A stretch of 22,197 bases of DNA from NCBI GenBank assembly GCA_021160245.1, contig JAGHCW010000235.1, positions 1 to 22,197 on the forward strand, written 5' to 3'. Shown here piece by piece: positions 1 to 7,185 of this stretch (positions are counted from its first letter, which is position 1; every line of letters begins with the position of its first letter). This DNA comes from a bacterium (lineage in GTDB: Bacteria; B130-G9). Below the pieces are notes generated by a model, which was not told where the DNA came from, did not search any database, and was given only the letters and a program-made list of their open reading frames with translations. The position numbers and the translations under genes were made by a program.

Positions 1-266
1 ACCATTCCACTTCCTGGTCGGCCAAATGTAAGCCATACAACCAACAACCAAACCCTCACCCAGCAAGATATACGAAAACTCCTGCATCTTGCGAGCCTAC
101 GTAAATCATCAAGAACAATATGACAACGGGCCTCCCCTGTCTTCCCGTTTTTTCAATTATCGTCCCACTATCGCCCTTCGATTCTCCCGTTTTCGTTTCA
201 TGGGATATTCTCATGGTCAACCTTTGAAATCACATAACATTATGGTTATGTTACCACAGATCGCAA
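1..266. other. Upstream non-coding region of the radical SAM gene
   Basis: No credible gene is seen in this stretch. It holds an inverted repeat GCAAGAT (63-69) / ATCTTGC (86-92), whose right arm is part of a decamer found in two other intergenic regions. It also contains the probable promoter and dyad described separately (224-252). A TTG-initiated frame at 89-289 has no Shine-Dalgarno sequence and no protein-like composition, so it is not called. If a gene lies upstream of the window, its end is not visible here. Confidence 0.5.
224..252 (+). promoter_or_regulatory. Predicted sigma70 promoter with a dyad in the spacer
   Basis: TTGAAA (224-229, 5/6 to the -35 consensus) is followed after exactly 17 bases by TATGTT (247-252, 4/6 to the -10). 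The start of transcription would fall near 259, leaving a leader of only about 8 nt before the ATG at 267, which has no Shine-Dalgarno sequence. The perfect inverted repeat ACATAAC-6-GTTATGT (232-251) fills the spacer and overlaps the -10, a position typical of operators. Prediction by eye only. Confidence 0.45.
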
Positions 267-1352
267 ATGCGACAGGCAGGAAAGTATGAGATTGGAGCGG
301 AGTTGAGGACCCAGATCAGTCGGTTGGCGAAGTTTCTGTGGGCATACAAGCTTGGCAAAACGAGGCTCTCGTACGGGCCGGTATTCATCTGGCTCGAACC
401 GACGAACAGGTGCAACCTAAGATGCCTGCTTTGCCCAACGGGAGAGGGATTGCAGCGGAAGTGGAATGACATGTCGCTTGAACTTTTCCGAGAGATACTA
501 GAGAAGCTCAAGAAGGCGAATCCCCTACTCCTAACGCTGCACCTCGCTGGTGAGCCGCTCCTTGCGCCGAATATCTTTGAGATGATACGCCTCGCAAGAG
601 CGGCCGGCTTTCAGACGACTCTCTCGACAAACGCGACCTTACTCACCGAAGAAATGAGCCGGCGCCTCATTGAGGCGGGACTGCAGTCCATACGGCTCGA
701 TTTCTGCTCCAGCAAGGAGAAGTTTGAGGAGGTTCGACGAGGCGCCTCGTGGGATAAGGTCTATGCGAATATCATTACACTTCTTAAGACGAAGTTAGAG
801 CTCAAGTCAGACATACCTGTCGTCAGGCTGAAGGATGTCTCCGCTTGGGGACTTGCGCCGGGCGAGAGGAATGAGAGGATGGGGGAGCTGAGGGAGCTGT
901 TTGAGGGATACTCAATAAAGGGCTTCAGCGCACTTCGCATTCACAGCTGGGCCGGGAGCTTTGCGTCCAAGCATTCCCAATCAGCCGATGACTCCGCTCA
1001 GCGCCGACCGCGGTTCAACCCCTGCTCGCACCTTTGGACCAGCATGGCCATCACCAGCGAAGGGCTTGTTGTGCCATGTTGCAGAGACCTTCAATACGAG
1101 TGCGTGCTCGGAGACCTCAAGACGCAGGAATTGGATGAGATATGGAATGGCGAGGCGCTGATTAAGATGCGTCGGGCTATGGCCAACCGCGATATTTCGG
1201 GCATTCCGCTCTGCTTAAAATGCTCAAAGGTCAACGAGCGACTTCGCATCGCCTACTATGCGTTCGGCTACATCTATATGCGTCTGGACTTGCTGATCAC
1301 AGGCATCAGGCAAATCCTGCGCCCTCGCAAGCCCCAAAGGCTCGACGATTAA
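267..1352 (+). CDS. Radical SAM/SPASM domain protein
   Basis: This 361-residue protein is a predicted cytoplasmic radical S-adenosylmethionine enzyme. The CxxxCxxC cluster motif (C49, C53, C56, in RCNLRCLLC) binds the SAM-coordinated [4Fe-4S] cluster, and LAGEPLL near residues 93-99 is the SAM-contact motif of the family. A C-terminal SPASM region follows, with C253, the pair C271-C272, C279 and CxxC at C316/C319, expected to ligate auxiliary clusters. SPASM enzymes modify peptides, sugars or other substrates; nothing in the neighbourhood identifies the substrate, and no precursor peptide gene was found. The C-terminal 40 residues are basic and hydrophobic and could associate with membrane. 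ATG 267 is the first ATG after the in-frame stop at 225; there is no Shine-Dalgarno sequence. The gene appears monocistronic and converges on the 802-residue gene with an 89-bp gap. Family assignment is firm; function is unknown. Confidence 0.9.
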   Translation: MRQAGKYEIGAELRTQISRLAKFLWAYKLGKTRLSYGPVFIWLEPTNRCNLRCLLCPTGEGLQRKWNDMSLELFREILEKLKKANPLLLTLHLAGEPLLAPNIFEMIRLARAAGFQTTLSTNATLLTEEMSRRLIEAGLQSIRLDFCSSKEKFEEVRRGASWDKVYANIITLLKTKLELKSDIPVVRLKDVSAWGLAPGERNERMGELRELFEGYSIKGFSALRIHSWAGSFASKHSQSADDSAQRRPRFNPCSHLWTSMAITSEGLVVPCCRDLQYECVLGDLKTQELDEIWNGEALIKMRRAMANRDISGIPLCLKCSKVNERLRIAYYAFGYIYMRLDLLITGIRQILRPRKPQRLDD

Positions 1353-1441
1353 TCGAGGCGGAATGGGGAAGAGCCGAATGGACAATTCGAGCAATCGTTT
1401 CTGGCGTCGTTCCTCTATTGATTATCCCGAAGCTTTCCCGG

Positions 1442-3850
1442 TCAATTCCTCGGCCTGATGAGAGAGCGTTTGAAGTCGCCTCTGTTGTGGAAGAGTTGGT
1501 TGACGTCGAGGTTCTCGTCGTCAGTCAGGACGAGGTCGCCATTGGGAGCAATCCAGCGGCATCTATAGTCACTCGTGTCGCGCTCGACCTCGCCGGTGTA
1601 GGGATTGATATAGTCCTCTTGACTCGTCAGGGCGAGGTAGTTCTCATGTTGAATATCCGCGTTGGTCTTCTGACGGTTAGCGACTATCTCCGCGTCAATC
1701 CTCTGGATATGCTGCATCGTCTCTATAATCTTCTTTGCCCGTTGGTCTTGGCCCTTTAGCGCCCGAGCAAGCCACTGGGGATTAATCTTGATCGACTCAT
1801 GGGTGATGGCGAGTATCCTTCGCCAGCTATCAAACTCATCTTTTGGGGCGCGAAAGGCGTACGTTCGCGAGTTATTCCACTGCAGAGCGGAGCCGGTCAT
1901 GTCAACGATCGCCGTTGCTATCTCCTCGCGATATGACACGCCGTCTTCAGTGTAATCGACTATCATTTTGCCGGCGTCAAAACCCATTGGCTTGAGCCCA
2001 ATTTGCATCATGTTGTTGTTGACCGGCGCAAGGGCCTGCTGATAGGCTCGAATAGTCGATGGCAGCTGGCGCTTGTCTGCAATTTGGACGTTCGTCGCAT
2101 TCGGATGCTGCTTTGTGAATGTCTGCTCCAGAAACGAGATGGCGCTCATCAGCGGCACGACCGTCATGCCCTGGTATGTCGAGCCGGGTCGGAACAGGCC
2201 GTACATGTCGCCGCTGGAATAATTGATCTCAGGCAAGTAGTGGAGATACACACTTCCAGCAGCGTCTTTTTTTATCACAAAGTCGCATTTGGAGGCGATG
2301 GAATTGCCGGGCCCCCCGGCTTCGGAAGGGTTGATGTGATAGATTCCCCCCGCCGTCTGCCAGCCACGAGGGATTCGTATGGTGAATGCCCCTTCATTAG
2401 GCTCCCTCACTTGGGTCAACACGATGTAGTTAGGCCCTCCTGTCCGACCCAGGCGGGGGTTCGAATGAGAACCCGTGTGGGTCACGTTATCTCGCCATTG
2501 TTGCCCCCCATATTGTTGACTGTACGTCGGATCGTAGCCCTGATCCTGAGAGCTATATCCCTGAGTCCGGAATCTGGATGAATCCGAACCATACGCGCCT
2601 CGTGCCCCCCCGGGTTTTGCGCCGACAGCGGAGAGTACTGCATCAGAGGGCTTGCTGACCATGAGCGCTGTGCCCTCGGCGGTGATTGTGAACGGAACTG
2701 TGCGCCCCCAGTCATCCTGCATCGTGCCCCGCCCGGAGAGATTGCCCTCGAACTTGAGCATAAAGGGAACGCCAATCGCGAGGGGGAGGTCAATCGAGAC
2801 CTTCGCATCAAAATCAAGCGGCGCAATATCGAAATCGATCTTCGTGCGGATATTTCCCCGAATATAAGCGGTCATAAGGCCACTCGATGGCTCCGGCTCG
2901 ATTCGTTCCACCCGTAGATTGATCCGACCACCCAACGCGCTGAGCATTGAGAGCCGGTGAACCATATCGCCCTCGCTGTAGGACCAGCTCTGACCCACAC
3001 GGAGCTCCCCTTCCGGCCATAGGTCTGGGGTGATAGTCCATGAAAAGGCCTCGACAATATCAGTGTCCCAGACACGCTGGCCAGAATTCGCGTCGTAGAG
3101 GGATGACCCAGACGGGGAGTGGGTCACCCGAAAGCGCTGCCCGGGTAGTATCAGGTCTTGTCGTGTCATTTGCCCCGTTTGCTGATCCAGGCTATTGAGC
3201 TCTGCTTTCTCTACGTTACGGCTGACCTCGCTCGCTCTTGCCCCACTCGCTCTTAAAACCTCCTCGACGAACTTGATCTGCTGGAAAAACTTGAGCGGAG
3301 CCGCCTCGGGTGCCCCTTGAGGCCGCAGTTCGCCCTTGATGCCTGCCGAGTAGGTGACGTCAAACTTCCAGCCCGGCTGAAGCCCTGCCTGATTGGATGG
3401 AATAGCTTTATTGCCGGCGCGAGTCCCTTGAGGTGACTTAGACCCAGTCGCCGCCCCTGACCCAGTCGTGAACTTGATGACCGTAACGGGTAGGGGTATC
3501 TGCTCCTCCGCGGACAAGAAACCCTTGCGCTTCGCGCTATTGAGCTGGACTGCATAGGTCGTATTTGGCTTGAGCTCCTTGGTCTTCAACTGGAATGTTA
3601 CAGGATCCAGCCACGGCTCATCTCCACCCTCTATCGGTGGAAACGGGTATCCATCTGCGACAACCACTGACCAAGAGTTCATCTTCATGTTGATGTTGAA
3701 CACAACGACAACCTTGCCAATATCCGTCGAAACACCGCTTGCGCCATCTGCCGGTGTTGACCTGATTACGCGAGTCGCATCGGCCAAACTTACACTGCCA
3801 AGAAGCGGAATCGAAAAGAACAGAAGGGCAATTGTCAGAATTCGCCTCAT
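1442..3850 (-). CDS. Exported protein with SbsA-type Ig-like N-terminal domain
   Basis: An 802-residue exported protein. Residues 1-23 form a clear signal peptide (MRRILTIALLFFSIPLLG...SLA). Residues about 27-130 look like an SbsA/Big_5 Ig-like domain: VIRSTPADGASGVSTDI, followed by LKPNTTYAVQL and a closing IKFTTG. Residues about 155-400 are beta-rich with no family I can name. Residues about 410-465 are a low-complexity Gly/Gln/Tyr/Ser linker. The rest is a globular region ending (about 740-802) in ALTSQEDYINPYTGEVE, YRCRWIAPNGD and DFKRSLIRPR, a C-terminal pattern I recall from other uncharacterised bacterial proteins. The start is well supported: AAGGAG lies 8 bases upstream of ATG on the minus strand. 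It is probably monocistronic, transcribed from the promoter at 3882-3910. A role in cell-surface or periplasmic structure is inference. Confidence 0.85.
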   Translation of the reverse strand: MRRILTIALLFFSIPLLGSVSLADATRVIRSTPADGASGVSTDIGKVVVVFNINMKMNSWSVVVADGYPFPPIEGGDEPWLDPVTFQLKTKELKPNTTYAVQLNSAKRKGFLSAEEQIPLPVTVIKFTTGSGAATGSKSPQGTRAGNKAIPSNQAGLQPGWKFDVTYSAGIKGELRPQGAPEAAPLKFFQQIKFVEEVLRASGARASEVSRNVEKAELNSLDQQTGQMTRQDLILPGQRFRVTHSPSGSSLYDANSGQRVWDTDIVEAFSWTITPDLWPEGELRVGQSWSYSEGDMVHRLSMLSALGGRINLRVERIEPEPSSGLMTAYIRGNIRTKIDFDIAPLDFDAKVSIDLPLAIGVPFMLKFEGNLSGRGTMQDDWGRTVPFTITAEGTALMVSKPSDAVLSAVGAKPGGARGAYGSDSSRFRTQGYSSQDQGYDPTYSQQYGGQQWRDNVTHTGSHSNPRLGRTGGPNYIVLTQVREPNEGAFTIRIPRGWQTAGGIYHINPSEAGGPGNSIASKCDFVIKKDAAGSVYLHYLPEINYSSGDMYGLFRPGSTYQGMTVVPLMSAISFLEQTFTKQHPNATNVQIADKRQLPSTIRAYQQALAPVNNNMMQIGLKPMGFDAGKMIVDYTEDGVSYREEIATAIVDMTGSALQWNNSRTYAFRAPKDEFDSWRRILAITHESIKINPQWLARALKGQDQRAKKIIETMQHIQRIDAEIVANRQKTNADIQHENYLALTSQEDYINPYTGEVERDTSDYRCRWIAPNGDLVLTDDENLDVNQLFHNRGDFKRSLIRPRN

Positions 3851-3881
3851 CTCGCATTCTCCTTACCTGTTTTGATGAGTC

Positions 3882-3910
3882 ATTATGTAGCTGCGAAAAA
3901 GCCCTGTAAG
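3882..3910 (-). promoter_or_regulatory. Predicted promoter of the 802-residue exported protein gene
   Basis: On the minus strand CTTACA (3910-3905, 4/6 to the -35) is followed after 17 bases by CATAAT (3887-3882, 5/6 to the -10), 31 bases upstream of the ATG. The inverted repeat TGTAA-2-TTACA (3905-3916) overlaps the -35 element and could be an operator. Prediction by eye only. Confidence 0.45.
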
Positions 3911-4077
3911 GTTACATCAATGAGGCAGCGAATCCAAAACGAAACTGACCACGCGCAGAATCTCTTCTGCAGAATCGACTCCGGGCATCCGGTGGACTTC
4001 AGGCATCCGGCGGGTTGCTGAAACAAAGACATGCCATGCACTCGGAGTTGCGGGTAGATACGGAAGTAGTCTGCGGC

Positions 4078-4809
4078 TTAGGCTGAGGCTGCCTGATGCC
4101 TTTTGAGCCGCTCGTTTATGTAGCGCCTCGCCACGTCCGTCTTCTCCTCCAGAAAGGCCTTGACCGCCTCTTCGTCGTAATGGGGATGCTTTCCTAAGAA
4201 CGTCGAGCCAAAATATATAAAGTTGCCGGTTACGCAAATCGGTTGTGTGCCTGGGTTACGGTCACGCACCGCAATGCCCGTGCTCTTGACGCCCTTCTCA
4301 GCGAGGAGATCGAACTTCTTTTCCCGCGAGCCCATATCGTAAACTGGCGTCTCAAAATCGATCCCAAACTCCCGGTAAAACGAGCGAAGCCTATCGACGC
4401 TCAGCGACATCTGCTCAACGTAATAGTCCGTCTCCCCCGACGAACCATCGGCAGCGGTATCCATGCCGTGCTCGAGGCAGTAGATGATGTTGCTAGCGTG
4501 CATTGAGAGCTTGCAGGCGAGGCACCATATAAACTTCGACTGATACTTCTTGTAATCCCGCACAATGCTTCTCATCAGGATGTGCTGGAAAAGCTCCTTG
4601 CAGGATGCGATAGTATGCACAAAACGCTGCCGGCCATAGACGTCAACTAGGCCATTCACGCCCTTTCTCGACCAGTTCTGGAATATCTGTCCGTAGCCGT
4701 AATTATAGGTCAATAGGTGAAGCCGCTCAAACCGCTCCAGCATCAAAATCGCGACTGCAGATGAGTCCAATCCACCAGAAAATAGCACCAGCGCCTCGTT
4801 ATCCGCCAC
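4078..4809 (-). CDS. PP-loop ATP pyrophosphatase, QueC/ExsB-like
   Basis: A 243-residue cytoplasmic protein of the adenine nucleotide alpha-hydrolase (N-type ATP-PPi synthase) superfamily. The PP-loop SGGLDSS is at residues 11-17, right after the first beta strand (ALVLF), followed by a HLLTYNYG strand as in QueC/ExsB. These enzymes adenylate a carboxylate, carbonyl or thiocarboxyl group before nitrogen or sulfur transfer. Canonical QueC has a C-terminal zinc-binding cysteine set; here that set is absent and the conspicuous cysteines are C70 and a CxxC at C96/C99 (WCLACKLSMH), followed by ADGSSGETDYY. It may therefore act on another substrate, and no queuosine genes flank it, so no symbol is given. 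The start is GTG with AGGAGG 8 bases upstream. It is divergent from the first beta-helix gene. Confidence 0.8.
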   Translation of the reverse strand: MADNEALVLFSGGLDSSAVAILMLERFERLHLLTYNYGYGQIFQNWSRKGVNGLVDVYGRQRFVHTIASCKELFQHILMRSIVRDYKKYQSKFIWCLACKLSMHASNIIYCLEHGMDTAADGSSGETDYYVEQMSLSVDRLRSFYREFGIDFETPVYDMGSREKKFDLLAEKGVKSTGIAVRDRNPGTQPICVTGNFIYFGSTFLGKHPHYDEEAVKAFLEEKTDVARRYINERLKRHQAASA

Positions 4810-4822
4810 GGAGGCATCCTCC
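4810..4822 (-). promoter_or_regulatory. Shine-Dalgarno sequence inside a short hairpin
   Basis: On the minus strand GGAGG-ATG-CCTCC lies directly before the GTG start of the PP-loop gene. The GGAGG is the ribosome-binding site, and its perfect 5-base complement follows after a 3-nt loop, so the site could be partly masked in the mRNA. The ATG in the loop is out of frame with the gene. Whether the hairpin matters in vivo cannot be judged from sequence. Confidence 0.4.
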
Positions 4823-4864
4823 TCTTGCTCCAGAAAAGAACCAAATCAGCATCACACAATTGAG

Positions 4865-4893
4865 AATGTAGGCGGCGGCGATAGCCTTGTCAA
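4865..4893 (-). promoter_or_regulatory. Predicted strong promoter of the PP-loop gene, flanked by an inverted repeat
   Basis: On the minus strand a perfect TTGACA (4893-4888) is followed after 17 bases by TACATT (4870-4865, 4/6). The octamers ACAATTGA (4856-4863) and TCAATTGT (4890-4897) are exact reverse complements. One overlaps the -35 element and the other sits just downstream of the -10, an arrangement suggesting a dimeric regulator site bracketing the core promoter. The leader to the GTG would be about 50 nt. Confidence 0.55.
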
Positions 4894-4984
4894 TTGTCGC
4901 GGGCAGACATTTTGAGCAGGCCTATATTCCTCCATCATTATTGCAGCGGGGCAGATCTCACGGTGGTTCAAAATAATGAGTGAA

Positions 4985-5002
4985 CAAGATGTTTGCATCT
5001 TG
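4985..5002. repeat. Perfect palindromic hairpin upstream of the first beta-helix gene
   Basis: CAAGATG-TTTG-CATCTTG is a perfect 7-bp stem with a 4-nt loop, between the divergent PP-loop and beta-helix promoters. Its right half belongs to the decamer TGCATCTTGC (4994-5003) that also occurs at 83-92 and 11448-11457. No T-tract follows on either strand, so it does not look like an intrinsic terminator; an operator is more likely. Confidence 0.45.
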
Positions 5003-5046
5003 CCACATTAAAGGTAATCTACATTAGATTTATCTTGCGTTCTATG

Positions 5047-5075
5047 TTCCGAAATCCATGTTATGGGGGTATAAT
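5047..5075 (+). promoter_or_regulatory. Predicted promoter of the first beta-helix gene
   Basis: A perfect TATAAT (5070-5075) lies 17 bases after a weak -35, TTCCGA (5047-5052, 3/6). Transcription would start near 5082, giving a leader of about 16 nt that contains the Shine-Dalgarno AAGGAG (5084-5089). The position of the -10 inside the longer TTG-started frame supports translation starting at 5098 rather than 4993. Confidence 0.45.
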
Positions 5076-5097
5076 TGCAATCCGAAGGAGCGCAACG

Positions 5098-7068
5098 ATG
5101 CGACACTTCTACGTGATCCTAACCTGTTCTTTGCTGGCGTTGCTGGTTAATGCGAGTTTATTCGCGGCTGTCCATTCCGTCATCCAGGATGGCACTGGTG
5201 ATTTCGCGGACATTCAGGAGGCGATCGATGCAACGCAGGATGGCGATACCATAATTGTCTATACCGGGACTTATTACGAGAACATCCGCTTCAGCGGCAA
5301 GAATATCCTGCTCTGGTCGGTTGATCCCGAGGACCGAGAGTGCGTCGAGAGCACGATCATCGATGGCAATCAGAATGGCACGGTCGTGACGTTCGCCGGC
5401 ACCGAGGACGAGACGTGCGAGCTTTCGGGCTTCACGATTACGAATGGTCTAGCGGAATATGGGGGAGGGATATCGGGGGGGAAGTGGCCAGGGTACGGTC
5501 CCTATGCGTCGCCGACGATCACTAACTGCATAATCACGGCCAATCAAGTTACGACAATGGGTGCGGGCATCAGCTGCTGTGGAGGCAGGATATACAACTG
5601 TGATATCACAGAAAACCGAGGGCTGAGCGATGACCCAGAGCACCTGTCCTGGGGCGGCGGCATTTGCGTTGGATCCTGGACCGGAGCACCGTGCTCGCCC
5701 ATAATCGAGAACTGCCTGATCGCTAGTAATTCCGTCAGCTATGGGAGCGGGATATATCTGGATCTTGCTTTCTCTTCAAGGATCGTGGATTGCGTCGTAG
5801 CTGCAAACGAAGGAGGAGGAATCCTCGTCGGCAGCTCGGGAGTACTCATCTCCGGGTGCATGATCAGCGGCAATTACGAGCATGGCGGCATTGTGGTGGC
5901 GGGGTATTCATCGGGCCTCATCCGAGATTGCACAATCAGCGGGAACACGTCAGCATACGATGGAGGAGGGATTCTCTGCTCTCATTCTTCCCCGACTATC
6001 GAGAGTTGCCTGATAAGAGACAACAATGCCAGATACGGCGGCGGCATCTCCTGTACGTATGCCCCGGCGCTGATTAGAGATTGCACAATCACCGGGAATT
6101 TGGGGCAGTTTGGCGGTGGCGGGATGGAGTTTGGCAACGCCGAATCCCCACCGACGATCGAGAACTGCTGCATCACGGGAAATTCTACGCCAGGCTCGGG
6201 CGGTGGCGCCAGCTTCTGGGGCGGCCCTGCGTGTCTGCGTAACTGCCTCTTCGTTGGCAACACGGCCGTTCGAGGCGGCGCGGTTTACTGTTGGTCGGCC
6301 GCGCCGGAGTTTTACAATTGCACTATCGCAGGGAACGTGGCCGAGTCGGCCGGCGTAATGTACTGCGGCTCGAATGCCGGTCCGAAGATCAGCGACTCGA
6401 TTATATGGGAGAACGTCCCCGATAACTTCGGCTTCTACCCGAGCGGAGGAACAGTAGCAGTTTCGTACTCCTGCGTCGAGGGAGGTTATGAGGGGGAGGG
6501 CAACATCGCAGCTGATCCGTTGTTCGTAGCGATTGGCGATGACCCGGCGGAGGGATATCACCTCGCCACGGACAGTCCTTGCATAGACGCCGGAAGCGGC
6601 CCGGTGGGCGATCTGCATCATGGCCTTCTCAGCCACAAGACAACGCAGACCTGCCCGGTTCGAGACACCGGAGTCATAGACATGGGGTTTCACTACCCCG
6701 TTGATGATGTTACCATTTCCTGCTGGACCTCCTTACAATATCTTCGCGACAGCTACGACTGGGAGTTCATCGCACGGGTCTCCGCTGAGAACAGGTCGGC
6801 CGACGTTCGGGTCGAGGCGTATATCGGCATAATCTGCCCGGACGGGCTGATCTTGTCCATCACGGAGATTGGCCGTCCGGAGGTCGGGGTAATTCCGTTC
6901 TTCATTGGGACCTTTCCAGGGGGGCACCATATTGCGCCAATCGAGGTCCTCTGGTTCATACTTCCCAACGACCGTCCGCCCGGTCGCTACTTGCTCGTGG
7001 CGGTACTGGTGGAACCGGCAACGGGCGCACTCTACGCCTATTGCACTGCGGCAACACTATTAGGATAG
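5098..7068 (+). CDS. Exported right-handed parallel beta-helix repeat protein (paralog 1)
   Basis: A 656-residue exported protein. ATG 5098 is preceded by AAGGAG at 8 bases and opens a signal peptide (MRHFYVILTCSLLALLVNAS...FA). It continues into the pectin-lyase-like N-terminal cap found in this family: GDFADIQEAIDA, DGDTIIVYTGTYYENI, VESTIIDG and CELSGFTITNG. About twelve helical rungs follow, each with an I-x-N/D/S-C core (ITNC, IYNC, IENC, IVDC, IRDC, IESC and so on) and glycine-rich GGGI turns, so Cys and Asn would stack along the helix. After SYSCVEGGYEGEGNIAADPLF and SPCIDAGS, the last 115 or so residues form a separate beta-rich domain (CPDGLILSITE, PPGRYLLVAVLVEPATG) shared with the paralog at 9299-11326. 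Likely extracellular or surface-located. Substrate binding, adhesion or polysaccharide-lyase activity are all possible; no lyase catalytic motif was recognised. Confidence 0.88.
   Translation: MRHFYVILTCSLLALLVNASLFAAVHSVIQDGTGDFADIQEAIDATQDGDTIIVYTGTYYENIRFSGKNILLWSVDPEDRECVESTIIDGNQNGTVVTFAGTEDETCELSGFTITNGLAEYGGGISGGKWPGYGPYASPTITNCIITANQVTTMGAGISCCGGRIYNCDITENRGLSDDPEHLSWGGGICVGSWTGAPCSPIIENCLIASNSVSYGSGIYLDLAFSSRIVDCVVAANEGGGILVGSSGVLISGCMISGNYEHGGIVVAGYSSGLIRDCTISGNTSAYDGGGILCSHSSPTIESCLIRDNNARYGGGISCTYAPALIRDCTITGNLGQFGGGGMEFGNAESPPTIENCCITGNSTPGSGGGASFWGGPACLRNCLFVGNTAVRGGAVYCWSAAPEFYNCTIAGNVAESAGVMYCGSNAGPKISDSIIWENVPDNFGFYPSGGTVAVSYSCVEGGYEGEGNIAADPLFVAIGDDPAEGYHLATDSPCIDAGSGPVGDLHHGLLSHKTTQTCPVRDTGVIDMGFHYPVDDVTISCWTSLQYLRDSYDWEFIARVSAENRSADVRVEAYIGIICPDGLILSITEIGRPEVGVIPFFIGTFPGGHHIAPIEVLWFILPNDRPPGRYLLVAVLVEPATGALYAYCTAATLLG
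5179..5481 (+). repeat. Paralogous segment, copy 1
   Basis: This 303-bp stretch encodes the N-terminal cap and first rung of the beta-helix protein. It aligns without gaps, codon for codon, with 9497-9799. Differences are largely synonymous or conservative, so the duplication is old rather than recent. The longest near-identical block encodes TFAGTEDETCELSGFTITNG. Confidence 0.8.
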
Positions 7069-7185
7069 ACATATCCCGGTGACGCGATTGCGGGACTGTG
7101 TAACCCTGACATCCGGCGCCGGGACTCAGCAGCAGCCGCCAGCCGGCAGAACCGAACTCAAGACAGGGATACGTTCTCAACATCT
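7069..7185. other. Intergenic region between convergent genes
   Basis: This gap separates the end of the first beta-helix gene from the last stop of the Rhs frame on the opposite strand. It contains TCCCG (7075-7079) / CGGGA (7091-7095) and a perfect 10-bp palindrome CCGGCGCCGG (7113-7122). Neither is followed by a T-tract, so neither fits a classical intrinsic terminator, though a role in ending the convergent transcripts is possible. Confidence 0.35.

Noticed and set aside
89-289. 66-codon frame overlapping the radical SAM start, possible precursor peptide
   Set aside because: TTG start without a Shine-Dalgarno; composition is that of random sequence, with no leader/core pattern or cysteine clustering.
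1341-1357. CTCGA-7-TCGAG around the radical SAM stop codon as a terminator
   Set aside because: Five-base stem only and no T-tract; probably chance.
1220-1759. 179-codon plus-strand frame bridging the convergent gap
   Set aside because: It is antisense to the end of the 802-residue gene and overlaps the radical SAM end in another frame; the Val/Ala-rich composition is a typical shadow.
3990-4015. Short direct repeats GGCATCCGG
   Set aside because: Only two imperfect copies; no array, no CRISPR-like spacing.
4993-5097. Longer start (TTG 4993) for the first beta-helix gene
   Set aside because: It lacks a Shine-Dalgarno, runs through the predicted TATAAT, and the signal peptide begins at ATG 5098 behind AAGGAG.
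5950-6693. 247-codon minus-strand frame inside the first beta-helix gene
   Set aside because: Antisense shadow created by the repeated codon pattern of the beta-helix rungs; Arg/Ala-rich, no start signals.
7113-7122. CCGGCGCCGG as an intrinsic terminator
   Set aside because: Perfect palindrome but no loop and no T-tract on either strand.
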